DNA of 62,188 bases from Marichromatium bheemlicum (GTDB lineage Bacteria; Pseudomonadota; Gammaproteobacteria; Chromatiales; Chromatiaceae), in NCBI RefSeq assembly GCF_012276755.1, contig NZ_JAAXKX010000019.1, positions 1-62,188 of the forward strand. The letters run 5' to 3'. Shown piece by piece: positions 1 to 9,647 of this stretch. The notes beneath the pieces were generated by a model that saw only the letters and a program-made list of their open reading frames with translations, searched no databases and was not told the DNA's origin. The position numbers were made by a program, and so were the translations under genes. The stretch's first letter is position 1. Each line of letters opens with the position of its first letter.

Positions 1-387
1 ACGCCGTTGCCCGATGATGGCGTGCCGATGCTGGGTGAACCGTCCACGGACGTTCCCGGCTCGTCGATGCGGCGGCTGACGGGTCGCTGCGCGCCAGCCC
101 AACCGACGCTAGACCCGTGCCCGCGACCGGGGAGATTGAACCGCAAAGCGCGCAAATGGGCTTGGCTCTCAAGACCTCAATGCCGATACGGCTCGCTGAT
201 GGCTCGCCGAAAGCCGCTCCACAATGCATGCTCTCCGCACCTCTCACGAGTACAGCCAGGATACACGCCCCTGTCCGGTCGACTATCGCCCCCGAGACGC
301 TGGCACGATAGACTGAGGTCGAGATACTCGCCGGCACATTGGCGCCGCCGAGCCCCTGATTACCCATCCCGCGTACCAAGACCCACC
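1..387. other. Stretch without a recognisable gene
   Basis: No reading frame here looks like a protein. The open frame that continues upstream of the MtrA-like gene has a composition unlike that protein, rich in Arg and Pro with no family resemblance. I see no tRNA, convincing promoter or terminator. The left end may be the tail of an intergenic region or of a gene that starts outside the window. Confidence 0.5.
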
Positions 388-1389
388 ATGTCGGATCGAC
401 ACAGCCTCATTGGACCTGCCCGGAAACGCCCAAAAACGTTATTGATTCTCATGCGCGCAATGGCGCAACTCCTGCCTCGGGATGCCGATGGCGAGAACCG
501 CCTGGCCGTCGCCGCCTTCCAACGCCTCCAGTGGGTTCGCGACCGACTCGGCGGCGCAGCACGGCGACAGCGAGCGGCATCGAGCATCCCCGGCTGGCCA
601 CCGCTACCGGGCGACTACGTGGTCGGCGACGCCACGGCGCCGGTGGCGGTGTGCACGCTCTCGGACCGAACCCCACTCGAACCGCTCGCGGCGCTGCCCG
701 GGGTGGCGATCGCGGGACGGCTGGTCACGGTGAACCTGGGCATCGAGCGCTTGCTGACGAACACCACCGCCAACCCCAATATCCGCTTCCTGTTGTTATG
801 CGGACGCGACTCACCGGTCTTCCACACCGCGCAGGGGCTCGGCGCCCTCATCGCCAATGGGGTCACGCCGGAGCAGCGCATCATCGACGCCCAGGGCCAC
901 TTCCCGGTCCTCGCCAACGTCACCGCCGAGCGCATCGCGCGCTTTCGCCGCCAGATCCAGCTCATCGACCTGGTAGGCATCGATGAGCGCAGCCGGATCG
1001 CCCGCGAGATCGCCGAGGCGGCACGCCGCGCCGCCCAGCTCGACCCGCTGACGGCGATCGAGGCGGAGACGGTCGAGACACCCCACTTCACCCCGTTGCC
1101 CGCCGGAGGACAACGCCGGCCGGTTGGCTATGACCCCAAGGGATTCTTCATCATCAGTGTCGACCCCGCCGCCGGCGAGATCCTCTGCCGTCACTATTGG
1201 CCAGACCACAACCCCGGGCACGAGATCCGCTCCCACTCCGCCGAGCGCGTCCTGCTCGGCCTGCTGCGCGCCGAACTCGTCACCCAGCTCGACCACGCCG
1301 GCTATCTCGGCGCCGAACTGGCCAAGGCCGAGACCGCACTGCGCCTCGGGCTCGATTACCACCAGGACCGACGGCTGGCGCGACGTTGA
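388..1389 (+). CDS. MtrA-like corrinoid protein with C-terminal DUF4346 domain
   Basis: A 333-residue protein resembling the A subunit of tetrahydromethanopterin S-methyltransferase fused to a DUF4346-type C-terminus. MtrA-like features are GDYVVGD (residues 75-81), VNLGIERL, NPNIRFLLLCG (129-139) and a His at 146 in FHTAQGL, the place where MtrA supplies the lower ligand to its cobamide. From about residue 245 the YDPKGFFII segment and the following acidic and His residues fit DUF4346. There is no membrane anchor, unlike methanogen MtrA. The start is uncertain: ATG 388 was chosen, ATG 451 is an alternative, and neither has a clear ribosome site. No other Mtr genes or methanopterin genes are nearby, so a stand-alone corrinoid-binding or methyl-transfer role is inference. 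The family call is fairly secure, the function is not. Confidence 0.72.
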   Translation: MSDRHSLIGPARKRPKTLLILMRAMAQLLPRDADGENRLAVAAFQRLQWVRDRLGGAARRQRAASSIPGWPPLPGDYVVGDATAPVAVCTLSDRTPLEPLAALPGVAIAGRLVTVNLGIERLLTNTTANPNIRFLLLCGRDSPVFHTAQGLGALIANGVTPEQRIIDAQGHFPVLANVTAERIARFRRQIQLIDLVGIDERSRIAREIAEAARRAAQLDPLTAIEAETVETPHFTPLPAGGQRRPVGYDPKGFFIISVDPAAGEILCRHYWPDHNPGHEIRSHSAERVLLGLLRAELVTQLDHAGYLGAELAKAETALRLGLDYHQDRRLARR

Positions 1390-1416
1390 GCCGCCCCAGC
1401 AGCAGCTGCAACAGGG

Positions 1417-2661
1417 TCAGAGCGTCAGATCCAAGCCCTCGGGCGGCAGACAGGCGGGCACACAGCTCGCATTGCGCCAAGCACTCCCGAACAACCAACG
1501 GCGTTCGATCATGTCGTTGAACCAGTCGCTCAGCTCGACGCCACCGGCGCTGTCCTCGTTATAGAAGTCGTCATAGAAAGAGACCATGTGGGTCTGCCCC
1601 TGGGCGAGGTAGAAGCGGTAGTTCCAGGTGGTGAAGGCGGTGCCCCACATCGAGGCGCGGGCGCGGGCGGTCCACTCCAGCCCAGAGAGCAGTAATTGCA
1701 TCGGATCGAACCAGCGCTCGGGGTTACCGATATTGCTCGAGACGTTGAAGAAGAGCACCTGCACGGCGTCATAGGCGCGGGTGTACTGGCCGAAGCGAGC
1801 GCCCGGATACCGCCAGCCGAGGGCGTTGAACAGTCCTGGCACCAGCCCCCCGGCAGTGCCGTCGAAGGCGGCGGCGATCTCGGGGGCGAGGTTCTCGCGC
1901 GCCCCCCACACCCCATCCGGGGCGAGCGCGCGCTCGAACAGGTCCTCGGAGATCACGCCGTTGGAGGAGTCGACCAGCACCCGCACCCGCTCGACCCCGG
2001 GAAAGCGCTGCGCCACCGCTGGATAGTTGTAGAGCACACCGTAGCCGCCGGCACTGGCACCGACCAAGATGATCTCCTGGGGCGGCTCGCCGAGCTCTTC
2101 GGCATAGTAATCGGCAAGGTATTCGAGCACGGCGATGACGTTGTCGTGTCCGCGGTGATAGATGGTCCAGTCACGACCATCGGGTAGCGGATAGGTGGTA
2201 TCACGCGCGCCCAGGTGCAGGTCCCCGGTGCAGTACGGCAGATAGACCTGGAGATGGCCTCGCAATGCATTATCGGGGCGGTGGATGTCGAGTATGCCGC
2301 CGAAACCGGCCAGCTCGTCCGGGGTCTCGTCGACGACGGGATAGTAGAGTTTGGAGCCGGCGAGCGCGGCATCGATACAGGTCCCGGCATCCCAACAGGC
2401 GCCGCCGCCATCGAAGAACAGCAACAGCCGCCGCGGATCACCATCGCGGATGAAGAAGGCGTAGTCGGTATCGGTGGCCACCACCTCCCCCCCCTCCAGC
2501 CGTGGCGAACCGGAACAGGCGGGGGTACGGAAGACCCCCTCGGTGTCGATGAAGGGGGCGGCGGCCTCGATCCGCTGCCAGTCATCGGCGAGCGCGACAT
2601 GCGCCGCGAGGCTCGTGGTAACGGCGAGCAAGGAACAACACAACGATTTGCGAGCATCCAT
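1417..2661 (-). CDS. Secreted pectin-acetylesterase-like hydrolase
   Basis: A 414-residue alpha/beta hydrolase of the pectin acetylesterase/Notum family, probably exported. It opens with a signal peptide (basic start, hydrophobic stretch, cleavage near ALA-DDW). The oxyanion region FFDGGGACW and the nucleophile motif GASAGG (Ser about 204) are present, with the candidate acid in LVDSSNG and a His in QTHMVSFYDD. Paired Cys near the C-terminus suggest disulfides. ATG 2661 was chosen because GAGG lies about 8 bases upstream; ATG 2667 is too close to it. The gene ends 27 bases from the convergent MtrA-like gene and stands alone, downstream of purL. The substrate cannot be read from sequence; pectin is only the family name, and an O-acyl ester of a surface polysaccharide is equally possible. 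Confidence 0.8.
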   Translation of the reverse strand: MDARKSLCCSLLAVTTSLAAHVALADDWQRIEAAAPFIDTEGVFRTPACSGSPRLEGGEVVATDTDYAFFIRDGDPRRLLLFFDGGGACWDAGTCIDAALAGSKLYYPVVDETPDELAGFGGILDIHRPDNALRGHLQVYLPYCTGDLHLGARDTTYPLPDGRDWTIYHRGHDNVIAVLEYLADYYAEELGEPPQEIILVGASAGGYGVLYNYPAVAQRFPGVERVRVLVDSSNGVISEDLFERALAPDGVWGARENLAPEIAAAFDGTAGGLVPGLFNALGWRYPGARFGQYTRAYDAVQVLFFNVSSNIGNPERWFDPMQLLLSGLEWTARARASMWGTAFTTWNYRFYLAQGQTHMVSFYDDFYNEDSAGGVELSDWFNDMIERRWLFGSAWRNASCVPACLPPEGLDLTL

Positions 2662-2872
2662 GGACATCACCTCAATGTGATCGCGATCCCAAGGCGACTC
2701 GAACGACCGCTCGCGCCCTCGCCGCCCGTTACCCCGCCCTCAGGAGGCGACGGGGTCCCTGGCCGGAGACGGCGTATCGCGCCCGGCACCAGTGCCGAGA
2801 CGACACCGACGCACGATACGCCATCACCGAACACTCGATGCGAAGGGCAACGTCCATGCTGCCAAAGACCGA

Positions 2873-2893
2873 TCGCGCCCGTTGCAGGCGCGA
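2873..2893 (-). terminator. Hairpin just after purL
   Basis: A perfect 7-base stem (TCGCGCC/GGCGCGA) with a 7-base loop lies about 22 bases past the purL stop. The following sequence has only a short T run, so this is a weak intrinsic terminator at best. Confidence 0.35.
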
Positions 2894-2914
2894 CCGAGAT
2901 GCGACTAGACCGGA

Positions 2915-5900
2915 CTAGTCAACCCAGACCCGCGCGTTACGGAACAGCCGCATCCAGGGCGCATCCGCGCCCCAGCCATCCGGGTGCCAGCTGTGCTGCA
3001 CGGTGCGGAAGACCCGCTCGGGGTGCGGCATCATGATGGTCACCCGACCATCGTCGGTGGTCAGGCCGGCGATGCCCTCGGGCGAGCCGTTGGGGTTGGC
3101 CGGGTACTGCTCGGCGACATGACCGTCGTTCTCGACGTAGCGCACCGCCACCGCCGCACGCGCCGCGGCGAGATGGGCCTCGTCGCGGAACTCGGCGCGT
3201 CCCTCGCCGTGGGCCACCGCCACCGGCATCCGCGAGCCGGCCATGCCGGCGAGCAGCACCGAGCGGGTGTCGGCGGCGACCTCGAGCATCAGGGTGCGGG
3301 CCTCGAACTGCTCGGAACGGTTGCGCACGAAACGCGGCCAGTGACCGGCGCCGGGGATCAGCTCGTGAAGGTTGGAGAGCATCTGACAGCCGTTGCACAC
3401 CCCCAGGGCGAAGGTGTCGGCGCGCTCGAAGAAGGCCTGGAACTGATCGCGGGCGCGGGCGTTGAAGAGGATGGTCTTGGCCCAGCCCTCGCCGGCGCCG
3501 AGCACGTCGCCGTAGGAGAAGCCGCCGCAGGCGACCAGACCGCGGAAGCGGCTCAGCTCGGCGCGCCCGGCAACGACGTCGGAGAGATGGACATCGACGC
3601 ACTCGAACCCGGCGGCATGGAAGGCCGCGGCCATCTCCACCTGACCGTTGACGCCCTGCTCGCGCAGGATCGCCATCGGCGGGCGCGCGCCACGGGCGAT
3701 ATAGGGCGCGCTGAGGTCCTCGGCCGGGTCGAAGCCGAGGCTGGCGTTGAGACCGGGATCGGCGGCATCGGCGATGCGCGCATAGGCCTCGTCGGCGCAC
3801 TCCGGGTCGTCGCGCAGCGTCTGCATGCGATGGCTGGTCGCCGACCAGGTGCGCTGCAGCTCGGCACGGGTGGCGGCGAACAGGGTCTGCTCACCGCGCC
3901 GGATGCGCACCCGACCATCGACCGAGGGCGCGCCGAGACGGGTCACGCAGTCGCCCAGACCGGCCGCCTCGAACTCGGCCAGCACCGCGGCGCGCGCCGC
4001 GCTCGGCACCTGCACCACCGCGCCCAGCTCCTCGTTGAACAGCGCCGCCAGGTCGTCGCCGGCGAGCGGCGCGAGATCGATATCGAGCCCGCAACGCCCG
4101 GCGAAGGCCATCTCGGCGAGGGTGGCAAGGAGACCGCCGTCGGAGCGGTCGTGATAGGCGATCAGGTGGCCCTGGGCGCGCAGTGTCTGGATCGCGGCGA
4201 AGAAGCCGCTGAGCAGCGCCGGGTCGTCGAGATCGGGCCCGACCTCGCCGAGCTGGCCGTAGACCTGCGCCAGACAGGAGCCGCCGAGCCGGTTGGCGCC
4301 CCGCCCGAGATCGACGAGCAGCAGCTCGGTGTCGCCGAGGTCGGTGCGCAGCTGCGGGGTCAGGGTGGTGCGCGCGTCACGCACCGGGGCGAAGGCCGAG
4401 ACGATCAGCGACAGCGGCGCGGTCATCTCGCGACGCTCGCCCTCGGGGCCCTGCCACACCGTCTTCATGCTCATCGAGTCCTTGCCGACCGGGATGGCGA
4501 TGCCGAGCGCCGGACACAGCTCCAGGCCCACGGCGCGCACCGTGTCGTAGAGCCGTGCGTCCTCGCCCGGGTGACCGGCGGCGGCCATCCAGTTGGCCGA
4601 GAGCTTGATGTCGCCGATACGGGCGATATCGGCCGCGGCGATGTTGGTCAGCGCCTCGCCGACGGCCATCCGCCCCGAGGCCGGGGCGTCGAGCAGCGCC
4701 AGCGGGGTGCGCTCGCCCATCGCCATCGCCTCGCCGGTGTAGCCCTGGTAGTCGCTCAGGGTCACCGCACAGTCGGCCACCGGCACCTGCCAGGGGCCGA
4801 CCATCTGGTCGCGCGCCACCTGACCGGTGATGCTGCGGTCACCGATGGTGATGAGGAAGCTCTTGTCGGCCACCGTGGGCAGGCCGAGCACCCGCTCGAC
4901 GGCCTCGTCGAGGGTGATCGCGGCGGTGTCGAGCGGCGCGCGGCGCGGGCTGACGTGGCTGACCTCGCGGTGCATCTTCGGCGGCTTGCCGAAGAGCAGC
5001 GACATCGGCATGTCGATCGGGGTGTCCTCGAGCTGACGATCGCCGAGCTTGAGTGCCTCGGACTCGGTCGCCTCGCCGACCACCGCGTAGGGGCAGCGCT
5101 CACGCTCGCAGATGGCGCGGAAGCGCTCGAGCCGCGCGGCGTCGACCGCCAGCACGTAGCGCTCCTGGGCCTCATTGCACCAGATCTCCATCGGCGACAT
5201 GCCGGGATCGGCGTTGGGCACCTCGCGCAGCTCGAAGCGCCCGCCGCGCTCGCCGTCGTGCACCAGCTCGGGCAGCGCGTTGGACAGCCCGCCGGCGCCA
5301 ACATCGTGGATGAAGAGGATCGGGTTGTCCTCGCCGAGCGCCCAGCAGCGGTCGATGACCTCCTGACAGCGGCGCTGCATCTCGGGGTTGGCGCGCTGCA
5401 CCGAGGCGAAGTCCAGGTCCTCGGCCGAGGCGCCGGTGGCCATGCTCGAGGCCGCGCCGCCGCCGAGCCCGATCAGCATCGCCGGGCCACCGAGCACGAT
5501 CAGCGGGGTGCCGGCGGGGAAGGACTGCTTGTTGACGTGCTCGGCGCGGATGTTGCCGAGCCCGCCGGCGATCATGATCGGCTTGTGATAGCCGCGCAGC
5601 TCGTCCTCACCCTCAGCAAGACCGGGGACGGTCTGCTCGTAGGTGCGGAAGTAGCCGGCGAGATTGGGGCGGCCGAACTCGTTGTTGAAGGCCGCCGCGC
5701 CGATCGGCCCCTCGAGCATGATGTCGAGTGCCGAGACGATGCGCCCGGGCTTGCCGTGGTCGACCTCCCAGGGCTGCTCGAAGCCGGGGATGCGCAGGTT
5801 GGAGACCGAGAAGCCGCACAGCCCGGCCTTGGGCTTGGAGCCCTGGCCGGTGGCGCCCTCGTCGCGGATCTCGCCGCCGGAGCCGGTGGCCGCGCCGGGA

Positions 5901-6835
5901 TCGGGGGCGATGGCCGTCGGGTGGTTGTGGGTCTCGACCTTCATCAGCACGTGGATCGGCTCGGCGTGCGTGCCGTAGACGCCGCTATCGGGGTCGGGGA
6001 GGAAGCGCTCTCCCATGCTGCCCTCGATCACCGCCGCGTTGTCGCTGTAGGCCGAGAGCACGCCCTCGGGCGCGCACTGGGTAGTGTTGCGGATCATCGC
6101 AAACAGCGAGCGCGGCTGCGCCTCGCCGTCGATGGTCCAGTCGGCGTTGAAGATCTTGTGGCGACAGTGCTCGGAGTTGGCCTGGGCGAACATCATCAGC
6201 TCGACGTCGCTGGGGTTGCGCCCGAGCGCGCCGAAGCTCTCGGCGAGATAGTCGATCTCGTCCTCCGAGAGCGCCAGCCCCAGCTCGGTGTTGGCCGCGA
6301 CCAGCGCCGCGCGCCCGCCGCCGAGCAGGTCGACGCGGCGCAGCGCACGCGCCTCGGCGCGTACGAACAACTGCTCGGCCTCCTCCAGCGCGCCCAGCAC
6401 CACCTGGGTCATGCGGTCGTGGAGCAGCTCGGCGGCGCGCGCCAGCAGCGCCGCCTCGGGGGCCGTGCCGTCCTCCAGGGTGACGTAGTAGGCGATGCCG
6501 CGCTCGATGCGCTCGACCGCCACCAGCCCGCTGTTGTGGGCGATGTCGGTGGCCTTGGTCGACCACGGCGAGATGGTGCCGGGGCGCGGCACCGCCAGCG
6601 CCAGCGCGCCCTCGGGCTCGTGCTGGGGCAGGCTCGGCCCATAGCTCAGCAGGCGTTCGAGCACCTGCTGCTCGGACCAGTCCAGCGGGCGCGAGAGCTG
6701 GGCGAAGTGGACGTATTCGGCATAGACCCGCAGCGGGCGGGCGGTATGCTCGCTCAGCCGCTCGGCGAGCTTGCGTAGACGGAGATCGGAGAAGGCGGGC
6801 GCGCCACGGAGGACCAGCATTGGCAATGTGCTCAT
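2915..6835 (-). CDS. purL: Phosphoribosylformylglycinamidine synthase
   Basis: The large single-chain PurL (1306 residues; the E. coli enzyme is about 1295), a cytosolic enzyme that converts FGAR to FGAM in purine synthesis using glutamine and ATP. The N-terminus ([17 protein letters not shown]) matches gammaproteobacterial PurL. The two AIR-synthase-like halves follow, with [18 protein letters not shown] and GGGAASSM. The C-terminal glutaminase has its nucleophile in GVCNGCQML and the His/Glu pair in [12 protein letters not shown] 6835 fits family starts; an in-frame upstream extension has no family resemblance, and ATG 6820 is an alternative. It reads in the same direction as the upstream glycosyltransferase, separated by a terminator-like hairpin. 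Nothing unusual in the protein. Confidence 0.97.
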   Translation of the reverse strand: MSTLPMLVLRGAPAFSDLRLRKLAERLSEHTARPLRVYAEYVHFAQLSRPLDWSEQQVLERLLSYGPSLPQHEPEGALALAVPRPGTISPWSTKATDIAHNSGLVAVERIERGIAYYVTLEDGTAPEAALLARAAELLHDRMTQVVLGALEEAEQLFVRAEARALRRVDLLGGGRAALVAANTELGLALSEDEIDYLAESFGALGRNPSDVELMMFAQANSEHCRHKIFNADWTIDGEAQPRSLFAMIRNTTQCAPEGVLSAYSDNAAVIEGSMGERFLPDPDSGVYGTHAEPIHVLMKVETHNHPTAIAPDPGAATGSGGEIRDEGATGQGSKPKAGLCGFSVSNLRIPGFEQPWEVDHGKPGRIVSALDIMLEGPIGAAAFNNEFGRPNLAGYFRTYEQTVPGLAEGEDELRGYHKPIMIAGGLGNIRAEHVNKQSFPAGTPLIVLGGPAMLIGLGGGAASSMATGASAEDLDFASVQRANPEMQRRCQEVIDRCWALGEDNPILFIHDVGAGGLSNALPELVHDGERGGRFELREVPNADPGMSPMEIWCNEAQERYVLAVDAARLERFRAICERERCPYAVVGEATESEALKLGDRQLEDTPIDMPMSLLFGKPPKMHREVSHVSPRRAPLDTAAITLDEAVERVLGLPTVADKSFLITIGDRSITGQVARDQMVGPWQVPVADCAVTLSDYQGYTGEAMAMGERTPLALLDAPASGRMAVGEALTNIAAADIARIGDIKLSANWMAAAGHPGEDARLYDTVRAVGLELCPALGIAIPVGKDSMSMKTVWQGPEGERREMTAPLSLIVSAFAPVRDARTTLTPQLRTDLGDTELLLVDLGRGANRLGGSCLAQVYGQLGEVGPDLDDPALLSGFFAAIQTLRAQGHLIAYHDRSDGGLLATLAEMAFAGRCGLDIDLAPLAGDDLAALFNEELGAVVQVPSAARAAVLAEFEAAGLGDCVTRLGAPSVDGRVRIRRGEQTLFAATRAELQRTWSATSHRMQTLRDDPECADEAYARIADAADPGLNASLGFDPAEDLSAPYIARGARPPMAILREQGVNGQVEMAAAFHAAGFECVDVHLSDVVAGRAELSRFRGLVACGGFSYGDVLGAGEGWAKTILFNARARDQFQAFFERADTFALGVCNGCQMLSNLHELIPGAGHWPRFVRNRSEQFEARTLMLEVAADTRSVLLAGMAGSRMPVAVAHGEGRAEFRDEAHLAAARAAVAVRYVENDGHVAEQYPANPNGSPEGIAGLTTDDGRVTIMMPHPERVFRTVQHSWHPDGWGADAPWMRLFRNARVWVD

Positions 6836-6862
6836 GGTTCGGGTTTCAAGCGAAGACCGAAC

Positions 6863-6868
6863 ATGATA
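6863..6868 (-). promoter_or_regulatory. Possible -10 box of purL
   Basis: TATCAT on the minus strand lies 27 bases before the purL ATG and just after the hairpin that ends the upstream transcript. No good -35 hexamer is visible, so this is a weak call. It rests on position: if the hairpin terminates, purL needs a start here. Confidence 0.25.
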
Positions 6869-6883
6869 CTTGACCATCACCCC

Positions 6884-6921
6884 AAAAATCGCCACCCCGG
6901 CGTGATTTTCACCCCGGGGTG
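6884..6921 (-). terminator. Terminator or attenuator between the GT2 gene and purL
   Basis: On the minus strand CACCCCGG-G-GTGA pairs with TCAC-G-CCGGGGTG around an AAA loop: 12 paired bases with one internal G.G mismatch. Four bases later comes a run of five T. It begins 17 bases past the GT2 stop. Because the purL ATG is only 49 bases beyond the T run, it could also act as an attenuator for purL. Confidence 0.55.
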
Positions 6922-6937
6922 ACGTGCTCGGCGCTGA

Positions 6938-8383
6938 TCAGGCGTGCGGTTCGCTGGGCCGGCCGAGCATCAGCGCATCGCGCACCTGCAGCACGCCGAC
7001 CCCGAGCAGGCCACCGATCACCACCAGCAGATAGATCACCGCCACGGGTTGCTGCTGCAACACGAAGCCGAGCAGCGCGAGTCCCGCGACGAGCTCCGGC
7101 AGACCGCCGCGCCACTGACGGCGACGCGCGCTCGCCGGTCCTTGCCGCTTGGGGGTGCGGACGAATTCACTACGGTGACCGAGCAGCGCCTCGGCCCCGG
7201 CACGGGCATTGGAGAGCAGCAATCCACTGGTCAACACCAGGGCGCCGGCGACCTCGCGCGTGGTCTCGCGCACACCGCCGCCATGACCGGCAAGCACCAG
7301 GAAACCGACCGGCGCGAGCAATCCGAGCACCGAGGCGAGGATCGCCACCGTGCCCAGCACCGGTCCACCGACGGCCGCCCCGGCAATGAACGGCAGCCCC
7401 ATCAGCAGACACAGCGAGCCGAGCAGGAAGGCCAGGGGTTGGGCCAGCTCGAGGCTGATCATCAGCTTCTGCCACGGTGCCAGCCGTGGGCTCGACCAGA
7501 TCATCGGGGCGAGCTTGAGGAAGCACTGGGCAAAGCCCTTGCTCCAGCGAAACTGCTGGGCACGCCAGGCGCGCGTCGAGGTCGGCAGCACCGCCGGCAC
7601 CTCCAACCCGCCGAGGAAGGCCGAACGCCAGCCGCGCAGGTGCGCGCGCAGGCTCAGGTCGAGGTCCTCGGTGAGGGTATCGCCCTGCCAGCCACCGGCG
7701 GACCGGATCGCCTCGCGCCGCCACAGCCCCCCGGTGCCGTTGAAGGGCACCGGCAACCCGAGTCGCCAGCGCGCCTCCTGTTCGACGCGGAAATGGCTGT
7801 CGAGCAGCCGCGCTTGCACCCGCGTGAGCAGGCTGTGGTGGCGGTTGCGATGCGCCCACCGGGTCTGCACATAGGCCAGTCCCGGATCGGCCTTGAGCAC
7901 CGCCACGGTGCGCCGCAGGAAGTCCGGCGGCGGCGCGAAGTCGGCATCGAAGATCGCCACCAGCGGAGCGTCCGAACACTCCAGTCCGGCGGCCAGGGCG
8001 CCGGCCTTGAAGGCGGTGCGCTCGCGCCGATGGATCAGCTCGATGGACAGCCCGGCGGCGCAGGCGCGGGCCACCGCCTGCTCGCTGAGCGCCAGCGAGT
8101 CGTCGGTGCTGTCGTCGAGCACCTGTACCCGCAGCCGCTCACGCGGCCAGTCGAGCGCGGCGATATGTTCGAGCAACGGGCCGACCAGCTCCCCCTCGTT
8201 GTAGAGCGGCAACTGCACCAGCACCTCGGGGTAATGTGCAGGATCGAGTTCGGCGCTGGCGAGTGGCCGTCGCGGCGCCAGCAATCGCGCCAGACTCAGG
8301 GTCGCCAGGTTGGATGAGAAGAACGTCAGCACCACCAGGGTGAGCGTGAGGAGCGGAATGAGCATCCATTCCAGTGCGGTCAT
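6938..8383 (-). CDS. Cellulose-synthase-like family 2 glycosyltransferase
   Basis: A 481-residue inner-membrane processive glycosyltransferase. A hydrophobic N-terminal helix precedes a cytosolic GT-A domain with the sugar-nucleotide and catalytic motifs in order: DDSTDDS (90-96), DAD (146-148), TED (238-240) and QQFRW (276-280). Several membrane segments follow (about 305-400), then a short basic stretch and two more helices. The spacing matches CslA/mannan-synthase-like and bacterial beta-glycan synthases. It should polymerise or transfer hexose from a nucleotide sugar, but donor and product cannot be deduced. It has no BcsB-, BcsC- or PilZ-like partner nearby, so it is not a standard cellulose operon. 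It lies upstream of purL with a terminator-like hairpin between. Confidence 0.85.
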   Translation of the reverse strand: MTALEWMLIPLLTLTLVVLTFFSSNLATLSLARLLAPRRPLASAELDPAHYPEVLVQLPLYNEGELVGPLLEHIAALDWPRERLRVQVLDDSTDDSLALSEQAVARACAAGLSIELIHRRERTAFKAGALAAGLECSDAPLVAIFDADFAPPPDFLRRTVAVLKADPGLAYVQTRWAHRNRHHSLLTRVQARLLDSHFRVEQEARWRLGLPVPFNGTGGLWRREAIRSAGGWQGDTLTEDLDLSLRAHLRGWRSAFLGGLEVPAVLPTSTRAWRAQQFRWSKGFAQCFLKLAPMIWSSPRLAPWQKLMISLELAQPLAFLLGSLCLLMGLPFIAGAAVGGPVLGTVAILASVLGLLAPVGFLVLAGHGGGVRETTREVAGALVLTSGLLLSNARAGAEALLGHRSEFVRTPKRQGPASARRRQWRGGLPELVAGLALLGFVLQQQPVAVIYLLVVIGGLLGVGVLQVRDALMLGRPSEPHA

Positions 8384-8903
8384 AGCGGTCGATTCCGTCA
8401 GGCTTCAACGATACGATCCCCATCGTTCCATCACGATCGGGGGGTGGGCGTCTGACCGAGTCGGGCCGCGACGCAAATCACTAAAATCTCTGTGGGATTT
8501 TACGCGTTCGCGGGATCGAAGCAATCATCAGCGTCGGCCGCAAAGGTTGAATCGCAAGATCGCCTAGCCCCAAAACGGAGAAGCGCGATCCGGCCTCAGG
8601 CCCAACGAGGCGCAGCATGCCCGGCGAAACGCCTCTGCTCACGACCTCGCACCCTCCCCGGCGTCTCCTCGCGCCTCGACGATTCGGCCCCCGTTGCCCA
8701 CGGGCGACTGATGGCTCGCGGTTGGCCGCTGGAGGTGGATTGCTGGGTCGTGGGCGGGTAAGCGCTGGTGGCGGCGGACGGATCGCTGGGCGCTGATCGC
8801 TCGTACGAGGCGATTCATCGCGGATCGACATGGACAAGATGACACGCCACCACCCCATCGCCACCGAATGACGGCAACGACGGGGTGCGGCGCATTGGTG
8901 GGT
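8384..8903. other. 520-base gap upstream of the GT2 gene
   Basis: No protein-like frame: a 127-residue minus-strand frame in it is Arg/Pro-rich and resembles nothing. The only structure seen is an AT-rich hairpin (TAAAATC at 8482-8488 pairing with GATTTTA at 8496-8502, 7-base loop). The GT2 promoter should lie near its right edge but no clear hexamers were found. Confidence 0.45.
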
Positions 8904-9647
8904 TCAGCGACGCCGTTGGCGCAGCGCCTCGTAGAGGCAGACGCCGGCGGCGACCGAGACGTTGAGGCTCTCGACCTGACCGAGCATCGGCAGCCGCACC
9001 AGGGCGTCGCAACGCTCCCGGGTGAGACGACGCAGCCCGCTGCCCTCGCTGCCCATCACCAGCCCCAGCGGACCGCGCAGGTCGGTGTCGTAGAGCTCGG
9101 TGGTGGTCTCGCCAGCGGTGCCGATCAACCAGATGCCACGCTCCTTGAGTCGATCCATGGTGCGCGCGAGGTTGGTGACCTGGACATAGGGTACGGTCTC
9201 GGCGGCACCACTGGCGACCTTGCAGGTCACCGGGGTGAGACCGACGGCGTTGTCCTTGGGCGCGACCACCGCGTGCACCCCGACGGCGTCGGCACTGCGC
9301 AGACAGGCGCCGAGGTTGTGCGGGTCCTGCACGCCGTCGAGCAACAGCAGCAGCGGCGGCGCCTCGAGGGCATCGAGCAGACGATCGAGATCGGCCTCGG
9401 CGCGCGCCGCCGGCACCCGCACCCAGGCCACGACACCCTGGTGGTTGGCGCCCTCGGCGGCGCGCTCCAGGGTGTCGCGATCGACCTGGCGCACCTCGAC
9501 ACCGGCGGCGCGCGCCAGCTCGGCGAGTTCACCGAGCCGACGGTCGCGCCGGCTGCGTTCGAGCCAGAGGGCACCGACCCCATCGGCGCCGAACTTCAGC
9601 GCCGCGCGGGCGCTGTGGATCCCGGCGACAGCGGCGCAGTCCTTCAT
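8904..9647 (-). CDS. rlmB: 23S rRNA (guanosine-2251-2'-O)-methyltransferase
   Basis: A SpoU/TrmH-family RNA 2'-O-methyltransferase (247 residues) that uses S-adenosylmethionine to modify 23S rRNA in the peptidyl-transferase loop. A short substrate-binding N-terminal domain precedes the knotted domain, whose motifs are visible: DPHNLGACLRSADA, VMGSEGSGL and the C-terminal knot SLNVSVAAGVCLYEALRQR. Its ATG overlaps the rnr stop codon (ATGA), the usual rnr-rlmB pairing in gammaproteobacteria, so the two are probably translated together. No anomalies. Confidence 0.95.
   Translation of the reverse strand: MKDCAAVAGIHSARAALKFGADGVGALWLERSRRDRRLGELAELARAAGVEVRQVDRDTLERAAEGANHQGVVAWVRVPAARAEADLDRLLDALEAPPLLLLLDGVQDPHNLGACLRSADAVGVHAVVAPKDNAVGLTPVTCKVASGAAETVPYVQVTNLARTMDRLKERGIWLIGTAGETTTELYDTDLRGPLGLVMGSEGSGLRRLTRERCDALVRLPMLGQVESLNVSVAAGVCLYEALRQRRR

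Noticed and set aside
2984-6778. A 1264-codon open frame on the plus strand opposite purL
   Set aside because: It mirrors purL codon for codon, is rich in His/Gly/Arg/Ala and has no family features. Long antisense frames are normal in GC-rich genes with third-position G/C bias.
8481-8864. A 127-codon minus-strand frame in the gap upstream of the GT2 gene
   Set aside because: Arg/Pro-rich, no ribosome site, no family resemblance; treated as non-coding.
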